A DNA stretch of 11,508 nt from Hydrogenothermaceae bacterium (GCA_026985705.1 JALSPY010000135.1:1-11508); one strand, 5' to 3'; shown: positions 1-7,679, numbered from the stretch's first letter. The notes: generated by a model not told the origin, from the letters alone. Made by a program: numbers and translations.

Positions 1-620
1 AGGGAAAAAGTAAACTTTTAATTCTAACAAATGGTTCAACAATTAACAGGAAAGATATACAGGAAGCTCTACTAAAGTTAGATATAGTAAAGGTTTCCCT
101 TGATGCAGTTTCTGAAAAAATATTTAAAAAAGTTGACAGACCAATACAAAATATATCAGTGAAAAATATATTAGATGGACTTATAGAATTTAGAAAGAAA
201 TTTAAAGGTGAATTGATTATAGAAATACTTGTCGTTAAAAATGTTAATGATACAACAGAGAATATGATAGAGTTAAAAGAAATATTAAGATTGATAAAGC
301 CTGATAGAGTTGATTTAGGAACTGTTGATAGACCACCTGCCTATAGAGTTGAGCCTGTTTCTGATGAAAAATTGTTGGAATTAGGGAAGTTTTTAAAAGA
401 TTTTAATTTAAATATTCTCTTTAGAAGGAATTTAAAATTCTCAAACCCAAATCTAGAGAAAGATGAGATTTTAGAGATATTAAAGAGAAGACCACTTTCA
501 ATAGATGACCTTAATGAATTAACTGACAGCACAACAAAAGAAAAGATTTTAGATAAAGTTTATAAGAATGAGTTAAAATTGGTAAATGTTGGAGGTAAAA
601 AGTATATTTTAAATCGCTAA
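1..620 (+). CDS. Radical SAM family protein, 3' portion (5' end outside the window)
   Basis: The frame is open from the left edge (first full codon at 3) to TAA at 618-620, so the GTG at 159 is probably internal rather than the start. Before it the frame reads KLLILTNGSTI and then DIVKVSLDAVSEKIFKKVDRP, which looks like the late strands of a radical SAM barrel. EILVVKNVND and the RPPAYRVEPVSDEKL stretch follow, as in the Fe-S oxidoreductases related to COG0731. The last 50 or so residues (LKRRPLSIDDLNELT to YILNR) look like a small winged-helix C-terminal domain. The CxxxCxxC cluster that defines the family would lie upstream, outside the window, so the assignment rests on the distal part only. 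The reaction and substrate cannot be inferred. rng follows 60 bp downstream in the same direction. Confidence 0.7.
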   Translation, partial: GKSKLLILTNGSTINRKDIQEALLKLDIVKVSLDAVSEKIFKKVDRPIQNISVKNILDGLIEFRKKFKGELIIEILVVKNVNDTTENMIELKEILRLIKPDRVDLGTVDRPPAYRVEPVSDEKLLELGKFLKDFNLNILFRRNLKFSNPNLEKDEILEILKRRPLSIDDLNELTDSTTKEKILDKVYKNELKLVNVGGKKYILNR

Positions 621-680
621 AAAAAAATATTTGTAAAATTATAAAATTGTAATTAAAAAATTTATAAAAAGGTTAAATTA

Positions 681-2081
681 TTGAGAGAGCTTGTAGTTAT
701 TTCTTCCAGAAATTTTTATTTTTATATCCTTTTGGAAAATGAAGACGTAGTTGAAATTAGATTAGACAAAAAAAATAAAACAAATTCTGTAGGAAGTATT
801 TTTAAAGGAAAAGTAAAAAAATTACTTCCACATATGAATGCCGCTTTTATTGATATAGGAGAAAAAAGAGAGGCTTTTTTACCATTAAAAGACCATTTAG
901 AGTGCTGTCAAAAATTAAAGGTAGGCGATGAACCTTTACTTCAGTTAAAGAGAGCTTCAATTCAATCTAAAGGTGCAAAATTAAGTTGTAAAATTACACT
1001 ACCGGGAAAATATTTAGTTTTAATGCCTACTGTAGATTATATATCTGTATCAACAAAGTTAGATGAAGAAACAAAAAAAAACTTAAAAAAGAAAATTTAT
1101 GAAATTATTCAACCTTTTAATGAAGAAGATAGATTTGGATATATAATAAGAACTAAGGCAATAAACGCTACAGAAGAAGAGATTATACAGGATTTTCTAG
1201 CTTTAAAACAGCAATGGAACAATATAGTAAAAAGGTATCATAAAGTTAATGCTCCAGCTCTCCTATATGAAGAAGGTTTAAGAGCTTATGCATTTTTAAG
1301 AGATTATGCAGGTGATATTCAAAAAATATACACAGATGATAGATATTTAGCTGAACAGTTAGAGGACTATATAAGATTAAATTTTAATAAATCAGATATA
1401 AAAGTTATATATGTAAGTGAAAATAAAGAAAGTTTATTTGAAAAATATAATGTTGAAAAATTGATAAACAGAATTCTTAACCCTTATGTTTGGCTTAAAA
1501 CAGGTGGATACTTAATAATTGAAGAAACGGAGGCTTTAGTTGCCATTGATGTTAATAGTGGAAGTTTGAAAAAGTACAAAACTCTTGAAGAAACAGCTCT
1601 ACATACAAATCTAGAGGCGGCTAAAGAAATTGTTAAACAGATAAGATTGAGAGATTTAGGAGGAATAATAGTAGTTGATTTTATTGATATGCATTCAGAG
1701 GAGTATAAAGAAAAACTAATTAAAGTTTTAGAGGAAGAAATAAAAAAGGATAAACAAACTATAAAAATTAAATCTTTTACATCTTTAGGTTTGTTAGAAT
1801 TAACTAGAAAAAAGGCAGATAAAAGTTTAATAAAACAGCTTTCTGAAACATGCCAGCATTGTAAAGGAAGCGGTTATAATAAAGGAAAAGATATTGTTCT
1901 ATTTGAAATAGAAAATAAAATAAAAAGTTTGAAGCCTTTCTTTAAATTGAAAATATTTATCAATAAAACCTTAGAAAAAGATATAAGAAATCTTATAAAA
2001 GATTTATCTTTAGAAAATGAAGTAGAGGTAGTAATAAATAAAAATTCAAAACAGTTTGAGTATAGGATAGAAAAATTTTAA
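681..2081 (+). CDS. rng: Ribonuclease G/E family endoribonuclease
   Basis: Single-strand-specific endoribonuclease of the RNase E/G family, acting in the cytoplasm on rRNA maturation and mRNA turnover. The product is 466 aa, close to RNase G length and without the long C-terminal degradosome scaffold of RNase E. An S1 RNA-binding domain occupies about residues 36-110 (GSIFKGKVKKLLPHMNAAFIDIG). The catalytic core contains AIDVNSG and VVDFIDM. D290 and D333 are spaced 43 residues apart, as are the Mg-binding Asp303 and Asp346 of E. coli RNase E. The zinc-link is CQHC (C391, C394), which in the family joins subunits into dimers. The start is TTG, preceded by AAAAAGG 8 nt upstream. It follows the radical SAM gene by 60 bp and converges on the peroxidase gene. 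Confidence 0.93.
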   Translation: MRELVVISSRNFYFYILLENEDVVEIRLDKKNKTNSVGSIFKGKVKKLLPHMNAAFIDIGEKREAFLPLKDHLECCQKLKVGDEPLLQLKRASIQSKGAKLSCKITLPGKYLVLMPTVDYISVSTKLDEETKKNLKKKIYEIIQPFNEEDRFGYIIRTKAINATEEEIIQDFLALKQQWNNIVKRYHKVNAPALLYEEGLRAYAFLRDYAGDIQKIYTDDRYLAEQLEDYIRLNFNKSDIKVIYVSENKESLFEKYNVEKLINRILNPYVWLKTGGYLIIEETEALVAIDVNSGSLKKYKTLEETALHTNLEAAKEIVKQIRLRDLGGIIVVDFIDMHSEEYKEKLIKVLEEEIKKDKQTIKIKSFTSLGLLELTRKKADKSLIKQLSETCQHCKGSGYNKGKDIVLFEIENKIKSLKPFFKLKIFINKTLEKDIRNLIKDLSLENEVEVVINKNSKQFEYRIEKF

Positions 2082-2085
2082 ATAT

Positions 2086-2109
2086 AAAAAAAGCCCCTCG
2101 TGAAGGGGG
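2086..2109 (-). terminator. Intrinsic terminator of the cytochrome c peroxidase gene
   Basis: Read on the minus strand, CCCCT (2108-2104) and AGGGG (2098-2094) form a stem around a 5-nt loop, followed by C and seven T (2092-2086). On the plus strand no T-run follows, so it serves the leftward gene and not rng. Confidence 0.8.
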
Positions 2110-2144
2110 AAGAAGAAGGAGGGGGGAGAGTTAAATTAAAAGAA

Positions 2145-3182
2145 CTAATTAGCTTTAGGTTTAGGAGTTTCCGGAGTTGAAGGTGGTAAAACTGGTAGTT
2201 TTAATGCATCTTTAGGAATTTCTCCAGTTAAACTATTTAAAAAGGCAACTATCTTATCAACTTCATTATCAGTTAACTTTATGCCTAGCTGTGTTTCTCC
2301 CATAATCTTAACAGCTTTTCTTAAGTCCCATACCTGTCCATCGTGGAAATATGGATAAGTTCTAGCAATGTTTCTTAAAGATGGAACTTTAAATACAAAT
2401 TTATCTTGCTCTTTTTTTGTAAGTTTGTATTTTCCTAAATCTGCTGTTGGATATGGTTTAAATATACCAAACTTAGCGAACATGCCACCTCCAACTGCTA
2501 CACCATTATGACATCCAGCACATCCTTTATCTATAAATAATCTTAAACCTTCCTTTTCCTTTTTGGTTAAAGCCTTTGTATCTCCCATTAAAAATTTATC
2601 AAACCTTGAAGGTGTTGTTAATGTTCTCTCAAATGCTGCAATAGCTTTAGCAACATTATCATAAGTTATAGGGTCTTTATCTTTAGGGAAAACTTTCTTA
2701 AATTCTTTAACATAACCGGGAATTGTTTTTAGTTTTAACACAACAAAATCTGGATTAGGCATAGCCATTTCAACATGAGCTAAAATAGGTCCCTTTGCCT
2801 GCTCTTCTAAATCTTTAGCTCTTCCATCCCAAAATTGAGCAACATGGAAACCGGCATTTAAAACTGTTGGAGCGTTTCTTCCACCTGTCATAAATTTATG
2901 TCCTAAAGAAGTTGGGACATTATCAACTCCATAGGTTGCCAAATTATGACAGGTATTACAGCTTATCACTCCACTAAGGGAAAGTCTTGGGTCATAGTAT
3001 AACTTTTTCCCAAGCTCAACCTTTTCTTTTGTTGTAGGATTACTTTTGGGAGCAGGTATTTCTTTTGGTAAAGGCTTAAAATACATTTTTGCCTTTTTTA
3101 AAAGCTCCTCATCATTAGCAAAAACATTTCCTATAAGAGAAAAAACTCCAACTGTTCCTATTATAAACTTTAGCTTTTTCAT
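2145..3182 (-). CDS. ccpA: Periplasmic di-haem cytochrome c peroxidase (CcpA/MauG family)
   Basis: Reduces hydrogen peroxide to water in the periplasm using electrons from a small cytochrome c. The 345-aa precursor has a signal peptide at residues 1-22 (cleavage likely VFA|NDEE). There are two haem c sites: CNTCH (75-79) and CAGCH (221-225). Family landmarks include H95 in SLGHKF, matching the distal His ligand of the low-potential haem. GRNAPTVLNA and WDGRAKDLEEQAKGP (118-132) supply the conserved active-site Glu/Gln region. M294 in KIMGETQLG is the likely Met ligand of the high-potential haem. The tail is Pro-rich (PVLPPSTPETPKPK). ATG at 3182 is preceded by AAGGGA. The gene lies just downstream of tRNA-Phe in the same direction but has its own promoter overlapped by a palindrome. 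The cytochrome c at 10958 is a plausible electron donor (inference). Confidence 0.93.
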   Translation of the reverse strand: MKKLKFIIGTVGVFSLIGNVFANDEELLKKAKMYFKPLPKEIPAPKSNPTTKEKVELGKKLYYDPRLSLSGVISCNTCHNLATYGVDNVPTSLGHKFMTGGRNAPTVLNAGFHVAQFWDGRAKDLEEQAKGPILAHVEMAMPNPDFVVLKLKTIPGYVKEFKKVFPKDKDPITYDNVAKAIAAFERTLTTPSRFDKFLMGDTKALTKKEKEGLRLFIDKGCAGCHNGVAVGGGMFAKFGIFKPYPTADLGKYKLTKKEQDKFVFKVPSLRNIARTYPYFHDGQVWDLRKAVKIMGETQLGIKLTDNEVDKIVAFLNSLTGEIPKDALKLPVLPPSTPETPKPKAN

Positions 3183-3206
3183 TTCCCAATCCCTTTTTAG
3201 TATTGA

Positions 3207-3228
3207 TTACTATTATTAATAATAGTAA
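3207..3228. promoter_or_regulatory. 22-bp perfect palindrome, likely operator of the peroxidase gene
   Basis: The half-site TTACTATTATT is followed directly by its exact reverse complement, with no spacer. It covers the -10 element and the predicted start site, where a repressor would block RNA polymerase. Size, AT content and gene function resemble Fur/PerR-type sites, but it is not an exact match to a known box as I recall them. Confidence 0.5.
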
Positions 3229-3247
3229 AAATGAAAAAATTTTTCAA
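3219..3247 (-). promoter_or_regulatory. Predicted sigma70-type promoter of the peroxidase gene
   Basis: On the minus strand TTGAAA (3247-3242) is followed after exactly 17 nt by TATTAT (3224-3219). The expected transcript start is near 3212, giving a leader of about 30 nt before the ATG at 3182. Confidence 0.6.
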
Positions 3248-3275
3248 TAATGTTCATAAATTATTTAAAATTTTA

Positions 3276-3351
3276 TGGTGGCCAGGGGCGGAATCGAACC
3301 GCCGACACTACGGTTTTCAGCCGTATGCTCTACCAACTGAGCTACCTGGCC
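3276..3351 (-). tRNA. tRNA-Phe (anticodon GAA)
   Basis: A complete 76-nt cloverleaf on the minus strand. The acceptor stem is GGCCAGG pairing with CCTGGCC, followed by discriminator A and an encoded CCA. The D arm contains AGCTCAGTTGGTAGAGC. The anticodon stem TACGG/CCGTA encloses loop CTGAAAA, with anticodon GAA (phenylalanine). The T arm is GGCGG-TTCGATT-CCGCC. It lies between the divergent valS and the peroxidase gene and has its own promoter. Confidence 0.97.
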
Positions 3352-3362
3352 AGGTTTTAATA

Positions 3363-3391
3363 ATATTAACAATATTATAATTTTCTGTCAA
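3363..3391 (-). promoter_or_regulatory. Predicted promoter of tRNA-Phe
   Basis: On the minus strand a consensus TTGACA (3391-3386) is followed after 17 nt by TAATAT (3368-3363). The expected start is within a few bases of the mature tRNA 5' end at 3351. Confidence 0.65.
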
Positions 3392-3451
3392 GAAGATGTA
3401 TCGCTTCAATATCAATTTAGAAAATTATTCTAAGAAAGATAATGTAAGGAC

Positions 3452-3480
3452 TTTATAAACAAAATTTCAAGTAATACTAT
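3452..3480 (+). promoter_or_regulatory. Weak candidate promoter for valS
   Basis: TTTATA (3452-3457) and TACTAT (3475-3480) are separated by 17 nt and would give a leader of about 35 nt. Matches are partial in a very AT-rich stretch. I see no T-box leader or riboswitch in the 170 bp upstream of valS. Confidence 0.3.
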
Positions 3481-3510
3481 TAAAATAATTATTTGAATAA
3501 AAAAGATTTT

Positions 3511-3515
3511 GGAGG
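3511..3515 (+). promoter_or_regulatory. Ribosome binding site that sets the valS start
   Basis: GGAGG lies 7 nt before TTG at 3523. The longer frame beginning with TTG at 3493 would place this strong site inside the gene, so 3523 is the better start. Confidence 0.8.
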
Positions 3516-3522
3516 AATAAAA

Positions 3523-6500
3523 TTGTCATTGAAAGAGTATAATCCTAATGAGATAGAGAAAAACTGGTATAAAAAATGGTTAGAGGAAAATTTATTTGTA
3601 GCTGATAACAAATCAAATAAAGAAAGTTTCAGCATTGTAATGCCACCACCTAATGTGACTGGTGGACTACATATAGGACACGCTTTAAATCTTACATTAC
3701 AGGATATTATAGTTAGATACAAGAGAATGAAAGGCTATAATGTTTTATGGCTTCCGGGCTTTGACCACGCTGGAATTGCTACACAGTGGGTAATCACAAG
3801 AGAGCTAGAAAAACAAGGGATAAATAAATTCGTATTAGGAAGAGAAAAATTTGTTCAAAAGATATGGGAATGGGTTCCTAAAACCATGGCAACGATAAAA
3901 AAACAGATACAGACTTTAGGGGCTTCCTGTGATTGGACTAGACAAAGATTTACCTTAGATGAAGGTTTTGCTAGAGCTGTTAGAGAAGCATTTTCTAAAC
4001 TTTACAGGGAAGGACTAATTTATAAAGCTCCATACATAGTAAATTGGGACCCAAAGGATAGAACTGCTATATCTGATTTAGAGGTTGAGTATAAAGAAGA
4101 AGAAGGTAATCTATGGTATATAAAATATCCAGTTGTAGATGAAAATGGAAATGAAACAGGTGAATATATAACAGTTGCAACGACAAGACCAGAAACTATG
4201 CTTGGAGATACAGCAGTAGCCGTTAACCCTGAAGATGAAAGATATAAAGAGCTAGTCGGGAAAAAAGTTAAATTACCTCTTGCACCTGAAAAAAGAGTAA
4301 GTTGGGATGGAAAAGAGGAAGTATCAAATCTAATTCCTATAGTAGCTGATGAATATGTAGATAAAGAGTTTGGAACTGGAGCGGTTAAAATCACACCAGC
4401 CCACGACCCTAATGACTTTGAGGTTGGACAGAGACATAAATTGCCAATGGTTATAGTGATGGATGAGAAAGCTAGTATGAACGAAAACGCAGGAGAGTTT
4501 AAAGGGCTTGATAGATATGAAGCAAGGAAGAAGATTGTTGAAAAGTTAGAAGAGTTAGGTTTATTGGAAAAAGTAGAAAAGATTAAACATAATGTAGGAC
4601 ATTCTCAAAGGTCTGGAGCAGTAGTTGAGCCTTATCTTTCTATTCAATGGTTCGTTAACACAAAAGAGTTAGCAAAAAAAGCAATAGAAATTGTTGAGAA
4701 TGGTAATTTAAAGTTTATCCCTGAAAATTGGAAAAAAACATATTTAAACTGGATGTATGAAATTAGGGATTGGTGTATATCTAGACAGATTTGGTGGGGA
4801 CATAGAATACCCGTTTGGTATTGTGAGAAGTGTCATCATACCAATGTTTTCAGTGATGAATTATTTAACAACCTAGCTGAAAAAGTAATATTTAATATGT
4901 ATGCAAACACCAGAATACAGCAGGTATTCTCTGAAAAAGAAGTTATAGATTATCTATTTTCACCTAACTTTAACCAGTCTGATAAAACAAACATTCAATT
5001 TTTTGAAAATGTTGTTTTTCATTCTGAAATACCAGAGCTTAAAAATGAAAAAGAAATTAAGAAATTTTTAAATAAAACTTATAAAAAGGTTCCAATTTTA
5101 GATGAAGCTCTTTTAGATAATAAAGAAATTGATGAGAAAGAGGTAATTGGCTTCTTACCACATGCAGTATTCTATATGTATGAGCATGGATATATAGGTA
5201 AATCCTTTACAACAGATGATGTTATAGAAGGTTATAAAAAACATGCAGATGAAATTAAAGCAGTTTATAGAATGGTTTTAAATAAATTAAAAAGGGAAGA
5301 TGTTCTCTTAAATAAAGAGAAGTTAGAGAAATGGCTTATAGACCACGCTTACGGAAATTGTCCTAAAGGAAGAATTTTCTTTACAGAAAAAGAGGGAACC
5401 TTTTCAGTGATAGAGGATAATATTAAAAGATATAAATACTATCTAGAGTTAAGATGTGAAAAATGTGGAAGCAATCTATTAACTCAAGATGAAGATGTTC
5501 TAGATACATGGTTTTCATCTGCACTATGGCCTTTTGGAACGTTAGGATGGCCTGAAAAAACTGAAGACTTGGATAAATTCTATCCTACATCTCTACTCAT
5601 AACAGGATTTGATATTATCTTCTTCTGGGTTGCTAGAATGATAATGATGGGAATGAAATTTATGAATGAAAAACCTTTCTCTGATGTTTATATACACGCT
5701 ATAGTTAGAGATGAGAAAGGTGAGAAGATGTCAAAAACTAAAGGTAATGTGATAGACCCTCTAGATATGATAAGCAAGTATGGAGCTGATTCATTAAGAT
5801 ACACATTGACAGCTTTAGCGGCACAGGGAAGAGATATAAGACTTTCTGAAAAGAGAATAGAGGGATATAAACATTTTGCAAACAAAATATGGAATGCTTC
5901 CAAATATGTTTTAACAAATTTAGAAAATTATGGAGAGAATATTACATACAATCTTTCATATCTAAATCTTTCCTACGAAGATAAATGGATACTTACAAAA
6001 CTAAATGAGACTATAAATAAAGTTGAAAAGAGCCTAAAAGAGTATAGATATAATGAATATGCTTCTGAGATTTACGATTTCTTCTGGCATAACTACTGTG
6101 ATTGGTATCTTGAGTTTACTAAAGAGAGAATCTACAAAGGAAATCCTGAAGAAACAACAGTTGCCCTTTCAGTGTTAACATACGTTTTAGATAAATCTTT
6201 AAGATTACTCCACCCAATAATGCCGTTTATAACAGAAGAAATTTGGCAAAGATTACCTATAAAAGACAGTGAATATATAGCAGTATCTAAATTCCCTGAA
6301 TATAAGGAAGAATTAGTATTTCCTAGAGAAAGTGAAAACATAGAGTATTTAAAAGAGGTTATTATCTCTATAAGAAATGTTAGAGCTGACTTTGGAATAG
6401 AACCATCTAGAAAACTTAATATCTATATAAAACCGGAAGATGAGGAGTTTGAAAAAGTATTAAAATCATTAGAACCATCTATAAAACTTTTAGCAAAGGC

Positions 6501-6822
6501 CGATAAAGTTATAATTAGTAGAGATTTAGATAAACCTAAAAACACAGTTATAGCTATATCCACAAAAGCAGAAAGTTATATAGACATATCAGGAAGTATA
6601 GACATAGAAAAGGAGATAGAAAGACAGGAGAAACTTTTAAAGGATGTTGAAAAATCCCTAAGTATATCTGAAAGAAAGTTATCTAATGAAAACTTTATTA
6701 AGAAAGCTCCTAAAGAAGTTGTAGATAAAGAAAGGGAAAGATATGAAGAGTTAAAACAAAAAGAAACTAAAATTAAAAGCATAATTAAAAACCTTAAAGA
6801 GTTGTTAAAGCTGGGAGGATAG
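3523..6822 (+). CDS. valS: Valyl-tRNA synthetase with a large insertion in the zinc region
   Basis: Attaches valine to tRNA-Val in the cytoplasm (class Ia synthetase). From TTG at 3523 the product is 1099 aa, longer than the roughly 860-950 aa typical of bacterial ValRS. The HIGH signature is at residues 50-53 (after PPPNVTGGL). The CP1 editing domain includes TTRPETMLGD (220-229) and HDPND (294-298). KMSKT (735-739) stands for KMSKS. An anticodon-binding helical domain and a C-terminal coiled-coil arm (about 1025-1099, with KLSNENFIKKAP) complete the enzyme. The zinc pairs C434/C437 and C645/C648 are 207 residues apart, where related enzymes have a short link; about residues 450-640 are extra. 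Flanking motifs (IWWGHRIPVWYC and DEDVLDTWFSSALWP) are intact, so the enzyme should be active. The end of the gene carries the gmhB ribosome site. Confidence 0.97.
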   Translation: MSLKEYNPNEIEKNWYKKWLEENLFVADNKSNKESFSIVMPPPNVTGGLHIGHALNLTLQDIIVRYKRMKGYNVLWLPGFDHAGIATQWVITRELEKQGINKFVLGREKFVQKIWEWVPKTMATIKKQIQTLGASCDWTRQRFTLDEGFARAVREAFSKLYREGLIYKAPYIVNWDPKDRTAISDLEVEYKEEEGNLWYIKYPVVDENGNETGEYITVATTRPETMLGDTAVAVNPEDERYKELVGKKVKLPLAPEKRVSWDGKEEVSNLIPIVADEYVDKEFGTGAVKITPAHDPNDFEVGQRHKLPMVIVMDEKASMNENAGEFKGLDRYEARKKIVEKLEELGLLEKVEKIKHNVGHSQRSGAVVEPYLSIQWFVNTKELAKKAIEIVENGNLKFIPENWKKTYLNWMYEIRDWCISRQIWWGHRIPVWYCEKCHHTNVFSDELFNNLAEKVIFNMYANTRIQQVFSEKEVIDYLFSPNFNQSDKTNIQFFENVVFHSEIPELKNEKEIKKFLNKTYKKVPILDEALLDNKEIDEKEVIGFLPHAVFYMYEHGYIGKSFTTDDVIEGYKKHADEIKAVYRMVLNKLKREDVLLNKEKLEKWLIDHAYGNCPKGRIFFTEKEGTFSVIEDNIKRYKYYLELRCEKCGSNLLTQDEDVLDTWFSSALWPFGTLGWPEKTEDLDKFYPTSLLITGFDIIFFWVARMIMMGMKFMNEKPFSDVYIHAIVRDEKGEKMSKTKGNVIDPLDMISKYGADSLRYTLTALAAQGRDIRLSEKRIEGYKHFANKIWNASKYVLTNLENYGENITYNLSYLNLSYEDKWILTKLNETINKVEKSLKEYRYNEYASEIYDFFWHNYCDWYLEFTKERIYKGNPEETTVALSVLTYVLDKSLRLLHPIMPFITEEIWQRLPIKDSEYIAVSKFPEYKEELVFPRESENIEYLKEVIISIRNVRADFGIEPSRKLNIYIKPEDEEFEKVLKSLEPSIKLLAKADKVIISRDLDKPKNTVIAISTKAESYIDISGSIDIEKEIERQEKLLKDVEKSLSISERKLSNENFIKKAPKEVVDKERERYEELKQKETKIKSIIKNLKELLKLGG

Positions 6823-6828
6823 CTTTAT

Positions 6829-7395
6829 ATGAAAAAAAACAGAGCTGTCTTTTTAGATAGAGATGGAGTTATAAATAAGGACTTTGGTTATGTTCATAAA
6901 ATAGAAGATTTTTATATATATGATGAGGTTTTCCCTGCATTAAAAAAATTACAGGATGCAGGTTTTAAACTTATAGTGATAACAAACCAGTCAGGTATAG
7001 GAATGGGATACTATACAGAGGAAGATTTTAAAAAGGTTAATGAGTATATGTTAAAAACATTAAAGGAAAGGGGTATAAATATTGATAAAGTTTATTACTG
7101 TCCCCACCATCCAGAGGGAACGGTGCCAAAATATAGAATGAAATGCAACTGTAGAAAACCGGGGACAGAAATGATAGAAAGGGGAGTTAAGGAATTTAAT
7201 ATAGACACAACTAAATCATTTTTGATAGGTGATAAAGAGACAGATATAGAAGCAGGATTAAAGATGGGATTAAAAACTGCTTTAGTTAAAACAGGACAGG
7301 GAATAAATTACTGTAAAAATACAAAAGCTCACTATGTAGCAGAAAATATATTAGATGCAGTTGAAAACTTTATTTTGAAAGAAAATAAAAATTAA
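6829..7395 (+). CDS. gmhB: D-glycero-D-manno-heptose 1,7-bisphosphate 7-phosphatase (HAD family)
   Basis: Removes the 7-phosphate from heptose bisphosphate in the ADP-heptose pathway that supplies the LPS inner core, in the cytoplasm. The 188-aa length suits GmhB. HAD motifs are visible: DRDG (10-13, nucleophile D10 and acid/base D12), TNQSG (52-56), and GDKETD (134-139) with metal-binding D135 and D139. Zinc ligands fit the GmhB pattern: C91 and H93 in CPHHPEG, then C106 and C108 in CNCRKP. The N-terminal half of HisB (histidinol phosphatase) shares these motifs, but a stand-alone protein with this CPHHP spacing favours GmhB. GGGAGG at 6813-6818 lies within the last codons of valS, 10 nt before ATG, so the two genes are probably co-transcribed and translationally coupled. 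Confidence 0.88.
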   Translation: MKKNRAVFLDRDGVINKDFGYVHKIEDFYIYDEVFPALKKLQDAGFKLIVITNQSGIGMGYYTEEDFKKVNEYMLKTLKERGINIDKVYYCPHHPEGTVPKYRMKCNCRKPGTEMIERGVKEFNIDTTKSFLIGDKETDIEAGLKMGLKTALVKTGQGINYCKNTKAHYVAENILDAVENFILKENKN

Positions 7396-7498
7396 AACTT
7401 TTTCTTCTTTTCTTTTTTATTAGAAAATAGCTCATAAAGTATTCTAAACAAAAACTAAAATTCTATTTAATTTAAACAAACAAAAAATTCTATTTACC
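7396..7498. other. Non-coding left flank of the origin-like region
   Basis: A pyrimidine-rich, T-rich tract (about 7400-7420) follows the gmhB stop codon, but I see no GC-rich hairpin before it. The rest is A/T-rich with no ORF, DnaA box or promoter I can support. Confidence 0.5.
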
Positions 7499-7507
7499 TG
7501 TGGATAA
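7499..7507 (-). promoter_or_regulatory. DnaA box, perfect TTATCCACA
   Basis: Plus-strand TGTGGATAA, an exact match to the high-affinity DnaA box on the minus strand. Its start is 11 bp from the next box, placing both on one face of the helix. Confidence 0.85.
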
Positions 7508-7509
7508 GT

Positions 7510-7518
7510 TGTGGATAA
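7510..7518 (-). promoter_or_regulatory. DnaA box, perfect TTATCCACA
   Basis: A second exact plus-strand TGTGGATAA, separated from the first by two bases (GT). The first 11-bp TGTCATTTTAA unit begins 11 bp further on. Confidence 0.85.
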
Positions 7519-7520
7519 CC

Positions 7521-7596
7521 TGTCATTTTAATGTCATTTAACTGTCATTTTAATGTCATTTTAATGTCATTTTAGAGAGTAAACCTGTCATTTTAA
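7521..7596 (+). repeat. Phased array of six TGTCATTTTAA units
   Basis: Units start at 7521, 7532, 7543, 7554, 7565 and 7586. Four are identical 11-mers. The 7532 unit lacks one T (TGTCATTTAA followed by C), and the 7565 unit ends in G. The first five are exactly 11 bp apart. A 10-bp filler (AGAGTAAACC) replaces one unit before the sixth. The period continues from the two DnaA boxes (7499, 7510) and into a near-box at 7597, and every unit starts with TGT. Probably binding sites for an oligomerising initiator (inference). Confidence 0.85.
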
Positions 7597-7605
7597 TGTG
7601 GATTT
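7597..7605 (-). promoter_or_regulatory. Degenerate DnaA box
   Basis: Plus-strand TGTGGATTT matches TGTGGATAA at 7 of 9 positions and follows directly after the sixth TGTCATTTTAA unit. The same variant occurs on the other strand at 7727-7735. It is probably a weak site. Confidence 0.5.
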
Positions 7606-7652
7606 ACAAAGTTTAAATTGACATTATAAACACATAAGTTAGATTTAACTCT

Positions 7653-7679
7653 AACCATTGATATATAAGGTTTATATAA
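7653..7679 (+). repeat. 27-bp direct repeat, copy 1
   Basis: AACCATTGATAT, five variable bases, then GTTTATATAA. The second copy at 7763-7789 matches at 22 of 27 positions, and the copies are exactly 110 bp apart, ten 11-bp units. The function is unknown. Confidence 0.8.

Noticed and set aside
159..620. Stand-alone 153-aa gene starting at GTG 159
   Set aside because: The same frame is open to the left edge and encodes plausible radical SAM sequence before the GTG, so this is the tail of a longer gene.
3360..3378. Inverted repeat ATAATATT-AAC-AATATTAT in the tRNA-Phe promoter as an operator
   Set aside because: It is made only of A/T bases in an extremely AT-rich spot, where 8-bp arms arise easily by chance, and tRNA-Phe is not an obvious target for a repressor.
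3352..3522. T-box or other riboswitch upstream of valS
   Set aside because: The 170 bp is AT-rich with no stable stems, no T-box-like sequence and no terminator before the ribosome site.
4870..5442. ValRS insertion as an intein or intron
   Set aside because: No Cys/Ser at an N-terminal splice point with a block ending in His-Asn before a nucleophile, and no homing endonuclease motif; the frame is continuous and both zinc pairs are kept.
7521..7596. TGTCATTTTAA repeats as a small CRISPR array
   Set aside because: Units are 11 bp and adjacent with no unique spacers, unlike CRISPR repeats of about 24-37 bp with spacers of similar size.
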